A DNA stretch of 46,027 nucleotides from CAYMQB01 sp964392665. Its GTDB lineage: Bacteria; Hydrothermota; E44-bin80. Each line of letters opens with the position of its first letter. Within the stretch, counting starts at the first letter, position 1. Shown piece by piece: positions 41,073-46,027 of the stretch. Location: contig CAYMQB010000017.1 of assembly GCA_964392665.1 (NCBI GenBank), forward strand, positions 1-46,027, given 5' to 3'. The position numbers and the translations under genes were made by a program. The notes under the pieces were generated by a model. It was given only the letters and a program-made list of their open reading frames with translations. It had not been told where the DNA came from and made no database searches.

Positions 41073-41097
41073 CCTGGCGAAAAGTCAGGCTTTTTTT
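41073..41097 (+). terminator. Attenuator terminator of the pyr leader
   Basis: CCTGGC (41073-41078) pairs with GTCAGG (41084-41089) around a GAAAA loop, followed by C and a T7 run. Transcription either stops here or continues about 160 nt further to pyrR. From 41098 to 41260 I see no further gene. Confidence 0.8.
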
Positions 41098-41260
41098 AAA
41101 TTCTAATACCATTTCAACATTTTAGATTCGGACGGACCTGAACACGATGAGTTTCTTGCGAGTCATATCGATACCAAGGTAAGAAACCAAATATGTCAAC
41201 GTCATCTAAACAAATTGCGGAATAGCATTGGATGGTACAAGAACAAACAAAGGAGGGTAC

Positions 41261-41815
41261 ATGACCATTAAAGAAAAAGGGATTGTAATGGATGAGATTC
41301 AGGTTAAAAGGGCGCTGGTAAGAATCGCTCACGAAATTCTTGAAAAGAACAAGGGCGCTGAAAAGCTTGTCATAATAGGTATTCGTTCAAGAGGTGATTT
41401 TCTTGCCAGAAGGATAAAAGAATATATAAGAAGGGTGGAGTCCGTTGACATACCAATAGGTATACTTGACATTACTCTTTATAGGGACGATTTCACCTCG
41501 ATTGACTATAAACCTATTGTGGGGAAAACAGAGATTCCATTTGATGTTAAGGATAAGGTAGTTATTCTTATCGATGATGTACTTTATACAGGACGAACAG
41601 TAAGGGCAGCACTTGACGAGATAATCGATTTTGGAAGACCAAATGAGATTCAACTTGCTGTTCTTGTTGACAGAGGACACAGAGAACTTCCAATAAGACC
41701 TGATTACATCGGGAAAAATGTCCCAACGGCGGACAACGAACTTGTAGAGGTTCAAATCAAGGAAGTGGATGGTGTAGATAGAGTCGTAATCAGGGAGGTG
41801 GAACATGAAAATTAA
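41261..41815 (+). CDS. pyrR: PyrR bifunctional regulator/uracil phosphoribosyltransferase
   Basis: A 184-residue RNA-binding regulator. It has a phosphoribosyltransferase fold with the PRPP-loop motif VVILIDDVLYTGRT; RIAHEILEKNKG at the N-terminus is typical. It senses UMP and binds the leader hairpin. I start at 41261 because AGGAGG lies 4 nt upstream and MTIKEKGIVMDEIQVKRAL aligns with family starts. Its end overlaps pyrB by 11 nt. Confidence 0.94.
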   Translation: MTIKEKGIVMDEIQVKRALVRIAHEILEKNKGAEKLVIIGIRSRGDFLARRIKEYIRRVESVDIPIGILDITLYRDDFTSIDYKPIVGKTEIPFDVKDKVVILIDDVLYTGRTVRAALDEIIDFGRPNEIQLAVLVDRGHRELPIRPDYIGKNVPTADNELVEVQIKEVDGVDRVVIREVEHEN

Positions 41816-42746
41816 GAGAAAAGATTTACTTGGGATAGAAGAACTGTCAAAAGAGGAAATTGAAACTATCTTGGAAACTTCCGGGTCACTGAAGGAAATC
41901 TCAGAGAGAGCAATCAGAAAGGTGCCTTATCTTCGTGGAAAAACTGTTGTAAACCTTTTCTTCGAACCAAGTACACGAACGCTCGCTTCCTTTTCACTTG
42001 CAGAGAAAAGACTTTCAGCTGATTCATTCAATCTCTCGAGCAGCTCGTCGAGCGTGCTAAAAGGAGAAACTCTGCTTGATACAGCAAGGAACCTCGAAGC
42101 GATGAGAATTGATTTTGTTGTTGTGAGACATTCTTTACCAGGAGCACCCCATTTTATTGCAGATAGATTGGAAGCGTCTGTCATTAATGCTGGCGATGGA
42201 ACACATGAGCATCCAACGCAGGCTCTACTTGACCTGCTTAGCCTTAAGGAGAAATTCGGAACTTTGGAGGGGAAGAAGGTGGTTATTGTAGGTGATATAG
42301 TTAATTCAAGGGTGGCGCGTTCAAATATCTGGGGACTGACAAAAATGGGCGCAGATGTTACAGTTTGCGGACCACCTACGCTAATGCCGTATGGAATCGA
42401 AGAAATGGGGGTGGAGGTTAGTTTCGAGTTGAGAAAGGCAATTGAGGGAAGAGATGTGATATATGTTTTGCGAATACAAAAGGAAAGACAGATGGGTGGA
42501 ATGTTACCATCCATAAGGGAATACATAGAACTGTATGGAATAACACCAGAAAGGTTAAAGGATGCGAAGGAGGATGTCATAATAATGCACCCGGGACCGA
42601 TAAACAGAGGAATTGAACTTGACCCAAGGGTTGCAGATGGAAAGCATTCAATAATACTTGGGCAAGTTACCAATGGTGTTGCGGTCAGAATGGCGATATT
42701 ATATCTTTTAAGTGGAGGGCAAAGTGGCGAAGTTTCCGAAGCATAA
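41805..42746 (+). CDS. pyrB: Aspartate carbamoyltransferase catalytic chain
   Basis: A 313-residue enzyme joining carbamoyl phosphate and aspartate, an early committed step of pyrimidine synthesis. The carbamoyl-phosphate site FEPSTRT, the loop SSSSSSVLKGETLLDT, HPTQALLDL and MHPGPINRG are intact. No PyrI regulatory chain is present, so allosteric control of the E. coli type is not expected; expression control is by attenuation. Confidence 0.96.
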   Translation: MKIKRKDLLGIEELSKEEIETILETSGSLKEISERAIRKVPYLRGKTVVNLFFEPSTRTLASFSLAEKRLSADSFNLSSSSSSVLKGETLLDTARNLEAMRIDFVVVRHSLPGAPHFIADRLEASVINAGDGTHEHPTQALLDLLSLKEKFGTLEGKKVVIVGDIVNSRVARSNIWGLTKMGADVTVCGPPTLMPYGIEEMGVEVSFELRKAIEGRDVIYVLRIQKERQMGGMLPSIREYIELYGITPERLKDAKEDVIIMHPGPINRGIELDPRVADGKHSIILGQVTNGVAVRMAILYLLSGGQSGEVSEA

Positions 42747-44040
42747 ATTTGTTATTAGGGGTGGGAGAATGATCGATCCTGTACAGGGTATTGATGAAGT
42801 AACCGATATTCTTATTGGAAGTGGCAAAATCGAGAAGATTGGGAATTTCAGCAAGAAGAACGTAGAAAGTTTGGATGTCAAAGGACTTGTCGTAACACCA
42901 GGTTTTATCGATATGCATACACATCTCAGAGAACCTGGAAGGGAGGACGAGGAGACTATTGAAACCGGGACAAAAGCTGCTGCAAAAGGAGGATTCACGG
43001 GTGTTGCAAGTATGGCAAATACGAACCCGGTTATTGATAATTCAGGGATGGTTCGTTTTATCAAAGACAGAGCTATGCAAGGTGGTTATGTGGAAGTTTT
43101 CCCCATAGGGGCTGTTACAAAAGGTCAAGAAGGAAATGAACTTACAGAAATGTTTGATATGGTGAAAGCAGGTTGTTGTGCATTTAGCGATGACGGAAAG
43201 CCGATAGATAACTCTCTTATGATGAGGAGAGCACTGGAGTATTCTCAAATTGTGGGGAAGACAATTATCGTGCATGAAGAAGATTTGAACTTAACCAGTG
43301 ATGGTCAAATCAATGAGGATTTTATATCGACGAAGATGGGGCTTAAAGGGATGCCTTCCATTGGTGAGAGCACGATGATTGCAAGGGATGTTGAAATACT
43401 GGGTTTTGTTGGCGGGAAACTGCATATTGCTCATCTGTCGGTCAAGGAATCACTGGAGATTGTAAGGCAGGCAAAGAAAAGGAAGTTAGATATTTCTTGC
43501 GAGGTAACACCTCATCATATTGCATTGAATTCCTCATGCCTTGTTACATTTGACAGCAACCTTAAGATGAGTCCACCTTTAAGGAGCAGAAAAGATGTAG
43601 AGGTTCTTAAGAAAGGGCTACAACAAGGGGTTATCGATTGTATTGCCACGGATCATGCACCCCATGCGCTTTTTGAGAAGGAAATGGAATTTGGAAGTGC
43701 ACCATTTGGCATAGTTGGACTGGAAACGGCTCTCGGCATTGTTTACACAGAGCTTGTTGAGAGTGGGATTCTTTCAATCGCCGAACTTGTGGAGAAGATG
43801 AGTGTAAATCCTGCGAAGATTCTTGGTCTTGGGGAAAAGACATTGAAAGAAGGAAGCGACGCAAACATAACGATTTTCGACCCGAACAAGGAATGGACTG
43901 TAGATGTCAAGAAATTTGTTTCAAAGAGCAACAACTCGCCATTTGATGGATGGAAGTTAAAAGGGAAAGGAGTAATGACAATAGTCAAGGGGAAAATCGT
44001 TTACAGAGAAGGAGAATTTCAGAAACTCGCCAGTTTATAA
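42724..44040 (+). CDS. pyrC: Dihydroorotase
   Basis: A 438-residue amidohydrolase (type I) cyclising carbamoyl aspartate. Metal-site motifs: GFIDMHTHLREPG, the Asp in ATDHAPH, His in EVTPHHI and LHIAHLS. I start at GTG 42724 because GGAGGG (42714-42719) precedes it; an upstream GTG at 42712 lacks this. It overlaps the pyrB end by 23 nt. The downstream gap holds no strong terminator. Confidence 0.94.
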   Translation: MAKFPKHKFVIRGGRMIDPVQGIDEVTDILIGSGKIEKIGNFSKKNVESLDVKGLVVTPGFIDMHTHLREPGREDEETIETGTKAAAKGGFTGVASMANTNPVIDNSGMVRFIKDRAMQGGYVEVFPIGAVTKGQEGNELTEMFDMVKAGCCAFSDDGKPIDNSLMMRRALEYSQIVGKTIIVHEEDLNLTSDGQINEDFISTKMGLKGMPSIGESTMIARDVEILGFVGGKLHIAHLSVKESLEIVRQAKKRKLDISCEVTPHHIALNSSCLVTFDSNLKMSPPLRSRKDVEVLKKGLQQGVIDCIATDHAPHALFEKEMEFGSAPFGIVGLETALGIVYTELVESGILSIAELVEKMSVNPAKILGLGEKTLKEGSDANITIFDPNKEWTVDVKKFVSKSNNSPFDGWKLKGKGVMTIVKGKIVYREGEFQKLASL

Positions 44041-44103
44041 CATTTTATTTTAATCAGCGAAGATTAGTATATAGAATATCTATTTTATCGTATTAGAAAA
44101 TAT

Positions 44104-44505
44104 TTATGGTGAGTAGTCCTTAAATTGTTTTTTAATTTTTTCTAAGACTTTTTCAATTACAGGTATGTAATTGGATTTTATTCTTTCAAATATGTCTTTA
44201 GAGGTTTCCTTATCATAAATATGTGATGTTTTATTTCTATCTTCAAGCATATCAAGAAATACCTCTTCATCTTCAATTAACGCAATGCGAAAAGCTTCTT
44301 TTAAGCTATCTCTTGGGGTTTTAGTTTCAATCCCTTGATATTGAAGGAATATCTTCAGGGTTTTCCATAATAACTCAAAAGTAAATTCAAATCTTTGAAT
44401 CACGCCATCCCTGTCAAGCTCATCTTTGGTTTCTTGTACACCATTTTTTAGTCTTAAAAAGCCATTCTCAAGTTTTTGAATAGCGAGTTCAAGTACTTCT
44501 CTCAT
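44104..44505 (-). CDS. HEPN-domain protein (nucleotidyltransferase partner)
   Basis: A 133-residue helical protein of the HEPN/HI0074 family (substrate-binding subunit of a minimal nucleotidyltransferase). It carries RNKTSHIYD, the Rx4H-like motif of HEPN. Together with the MNT it resembles HEPN/MNT toxin-antitoxin modules, in which MNT modifies or blocks HEPN RNase. It overlaps the MNT gene by 17 nt. Confidence 0.85.
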   Translation of the reverse strand: MREVLELAIQKLENGFLRLKNGVQETKDELDRDGVIQRFEFTFELLWKTLKIFLQYQGIETKTPRDSLKEAFRIALIEDEEVFLDMLEDRNKTSHIYDKETSKDIFERIKSNYIPVIEKVLEKIKKQFKDYSP

Positions 44506-44791
44506 AAATTATCCTCCCGGTTTTCAAAATTATATCCCTAAAAACTTTATCAGTGGAATTTAGATAAACAATATCAACCTTATAAAGACCTGCTACTTCT
44601 TCGATATCCTCCATTATCTTTCTTTGTAACCTGATGTCAACCTTTTGGCTATCAAGTGCAATGTCAAAATCTGCATTGCCGGAATATTCTTGTCGTGCTC
44701 TTGAGCCGAAAAGTATAAGAATGTTTGGCTTAAGATATTTATTAAGAATATTTTTAATCTTGTTTAGTATTTCGGTCTCTCTTTTGGTCAT
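44489..44791 (-). CDS. Minimal nucleotidyltransferase (MNT)
   Basis: A 100-residue MNT with LFGSRARQEYSGNADFDIAL, the GSxAR...DxD active-site pattern of the pol-beta-like superfamily. It lies upstream of and overlaps the HEPN gene. No clear Shine-Dalgarno sequence precedes the ATG. The pair is likely a toxin-antitoxin or regulatory module (inference). Confidence 0.85.
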   Translation of the reverse strand: MTKRETEILNKIKNILNKYLKPNILILFGSRARQEYSGNADFDIALDSQKVDIRLQRKIMEDIEEVAGLYKVDIVYLNSTDKVFRDIILKTGRIIYERST

Positions 44792-44909
44792 AATTTTTTC
44801 AGTATTTTTTTCTAAGTACAGTCAACTATTGATAATATATTACAACAACGATGAAAAGTCAAGGATTTTCAATCAATATTTGTGATTCAGGGAATAGAGT
44901 GTGCGTTCT

Positions 44910-44974
44910 GAGACTCTGAAATAAATTCAGGGTGACAAATAGGAATTGTCATGCTGAACTTGTTTCAGTATCTC
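44910..44974. repeat. 28-bp inverted repeat (dispersed palindrome family)
   Basis: Arm 1 (44910-44937, GAGACTCTGAAATAAATTCA... ) and arm 2 (44947-44974, TGTCATGCTGAACTTG...) are inverted copies with about six mismatches, 9 nt apart. Arm 2 matches the single arm at 13390-13417. It looks like a REP- or MITE-like element with no coding content. Confidence 0.8.
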
Positions 44975-45304
44975 GGTGTTTAGTATTGCTTCAGCATCTC
45001 ATGCTTAGGTCCTGAAACAATAGTGAAACTTGTTCAGCACAGAGTTCAGGGTGACACAATTATGCTATACGGAACGCTGGCTTTGTCCGAACAGATGTCA
45101 TTTCCAACCTTTCGCTTTGCTCGAGGGCAAGCTTGTTTCGGAATCTCAAATTTTAGAGAGACTCTGAAGTGATCCTGAAATAATACTGAAACAAGTTCAT
45201 TGCATAATTCAGGATGGCATTATTCAGGGTGACAGGAAAGAAAATGTTGGAACCTGTCGCAATTATTGAGGTTTTCCCATTTTATTTCCTATGAGAATTA
45301 ACAC
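44975..45304. repeat. Further degenerate palindrome arms
   Basis: Several more arms of the same family follow: CTTCAGCATCTCATGC and TTGTTCAGCACAGAGTTC near 44985-45055, then CTTGTTTCGGAATCTC at about 45130-45150 and CTGAAACAAGTTCATTGC near 45190. They look like nested, decayed insertions. No gene is visible in this stretch. Confidence 0.65.
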
Positions 45305-45679
45305 TTAAGACTTATCTTTCGAAAGCGCTTCAACGCTTTCAAGAATCTCCTTGAAAACCTTAATCGATAGTTGAATAGTTCTTTTATCTTTTCCTCTTAT
45401 TAATTTCCAAATCTCTGAGGATAACTCTTCAAACTTCAGTATTTGTTTGTCCATAGATGTAAAAGATAGAAGTTCGCAAAGAGAGATACCCAGTGCATCA
45501 CATATTTTTGATAATGTAAGCAAAGAAACATTTGTTTTTGCTCTCTCGATTTTGCCAAGATATTTTGGGTTAATGTCTGCTTTTTCCGCAAGAGCCTCTT
45601 GAGTTAACCCTTCTTCCTTTCTTTTATCCCTGATGTTTCTACCTAACCTTAAAAGCATTCGATTCATCTTCTTTTTCAT
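45305..45679 (-). CDS. XRE-family transcriptional regulator
   Basis: A 124-residue DNA-binding protein with a helix-turn-helix: LTQEALAEKADINPKYLGKI is the XRE/Cro signature. The C-terminal part is helical, likely for dimerisation. I start at ATG 45679 because a TATACT -10 (45691-45686) lies 6 nt upstream, which leaves no leader; a longer frame from 45787 would have to cross this promoter. It is divergent from the lipoprotein gene. Confidence 0.8.
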   Translation of the reverse strand: MKKKMNRMLLRLGRNIRDKRKEEGLTQEALAEKADINPKYLGKIERAKTNVSLLTLSKICDALGISLCELLSFTSMDKQILKFEELSSEIWKLIRGKDKRTIQLSIKVFKEILESVEALSKDKS

Positions 45680-45685
45680 AAATTT

Positions 45686-45691
45686 AGTATA
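45686..45691 (-). promoter_or_regulatory. -10 box of the XRE gene
   Basis: TATACT on the minus strand, 6 nt before the ATG. The -35 region is weak (TTTATT at 17 nt). This is a further leaderless candidate. Confidence 0.4.
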
Positions 45692-45746
45692 AAAGAAAAA
45701 AGAACAAAAATAAACCTCATAAAGTAAACTTCTACGATTTTTATTC

Positions 45747-45775
45747 TTGACAAAACCACATATAAGTGGTATTTT
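45747..45775 (+). promoter_or_regulatory. Candidate promoter of the right-end lipoprotein gene
   Basis: TTGACA (45747-45752), 17 nt, TATTTT (45770-45775) are visible. The -10 match is moderate. An inverted repeat fills the spacer. Confidence 0.5.
45755..45770. promoter_or_regulatory. Palindromic operator between XRE and lipoprotein genes
   Basis: ACCACATATAAGTGGT has perfect 5-bp arms (ACCAC/GTGGT) around 6 bases and sits between the -35 and -10 boxes of the lipoprotein promoter. The divergent XRE regulator is the obvious binder (inference). Confidence 0.5.
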
Positions 45776-45828
45776 ATCAGATAGCATTATTTAGATCACA
45801 TAAGACTGTTAAAAGAAAGGAGGTTTTG

Positions 45829-46027
45829 ATGAAATATCTAAAGGCTTTCCTGATTGGAAGCATGATAGCTTCTTTAGCTATAATACTGAATTGCAGTAAA
45901 AAAGCACCTACTGAACCGGAGCCAACTGATTTTACGCTATATGTTCAAAATGATACTCCTTATGATGTTGGAGTTGTCAAGGTTCAACTTTATTCCCCAC
46001 CCCAGGTTCAGTTTTATTCCCCACTTT
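45829..46027 (+). CDS. Lipoprotein of unknown function, partial (cut by window end)
   Basis: The first 66 residues of an exported lipoprotein. The signal MKYLKAFLIGSMIASLAI is followed by a lipobox ILNC with the lipidated Cys near residue 23, so LspA is the processing enzyme. The exposed start contains two in-frame copies of an octapeptide-like unit, VQLYSPPQ and VQFYSP, encoded by a 24-nt direct repeat (45981 and 46005), which may be the start of a longer tandem array beyond the window. AAAGGAGG precedes the ATG. Confidence 0.75.
   Translation, partial: MKYLKAFLIGSMIASLAIILNCSKKAPTEPEPTDFTLYVQNDTPYDVGVVKVQLYSPPQVQFYSPL

Noticed and set aside
41927..42673. Long minus-strand frame (248 codons) opposite pyrB
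   Set aside because: It is antisense to a clear pyrB, with no start signal and no recognisable motif.
44880..45304. Repeat cluster as a possible CRISPR array
   Set aside because: The units are inverted, irregularly spaced and degenerate; there are no regular spacers and no cas genes.

Overview
The window is a gene-dense, AT-rich stretch of a diderm, apparently anaerobic bacterium. Outer-membrane and cell-surface genes are present: a PorV-like barrel, OmpA, TonB/ExbBD, lipoproteins and C-terminal surface-sorting/FlgD-like Ig domains. A large oxygen-defence set typical of strict anaerobes is also present: rubredoxin, flavodiiron protein, superoxide reductase and several rubrerythrin-like proteins. 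The style resembles FCB-group or WOR-3/Cloacimonadota-like candidate phyla, but this placement is inference; no rRNA is present.

Layout. 1-8.3 kb (+): tricorn-type protease, a small envelope protein, a TPR protein, then ileS, a DksA/TraR-type zinc-finger protein and lspA. 8.3-12.1 kb (+): a secreted subtilisin with a C-terminal sorting domain and a PP-loop tRNA thiolation-type enzyme. 12.1-16.5 kb (-): a GGDEF-PilZ c-di-GMP protein, a selenocysteine tRNA, enolase, a metallo-hydrolase and an L,D-transpeptidase lipoprotein. 17-18.3 kb (+): a TrpB2-type synthase. 18.3-28.6 kb (-): nine contiguous genes behind what I read as a class I (GEMM-I) cyclic-di-GMP riboswitch. They encode a FlgD-Ig exported protein, a PorV-like barrel, a giant TPR protein, a HAMP membrane protein, ExbB, two ExbDs, TonB and OmpA. 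28.7-40.9 kb (-): a redox, iron and sulfur island of about 18 genes, ending in a Fur-family regulator. 40.9-44.0 kb (+): pyrR-pyrB-pyrC behind a PyrR attenuator. 44.1-46.0 kb: a HEPN/MNT pair, palindromic repeats, an XRE regulator and a divergent lipoprotein cut by the window end.

Most interesting: (1) the c-di-GMP riboswitch upstream of a proton-motive-force-coupled surface apparatus, with a GGDEF-PilZ protein nearby; (2) two adjacent ExbDs, one of which has Asn where the family has its membrane Asp; (3) an IscS/NifS whose PLP lysine is Asp, as reported for Archaeoglobus fulgidus IscS, next to IscU, TusA and DsrE; (4) a tRNA-Sec with no recognisable selenoprotein in the window; (5) several promoters placed so that the mRNAs would be leaderless.
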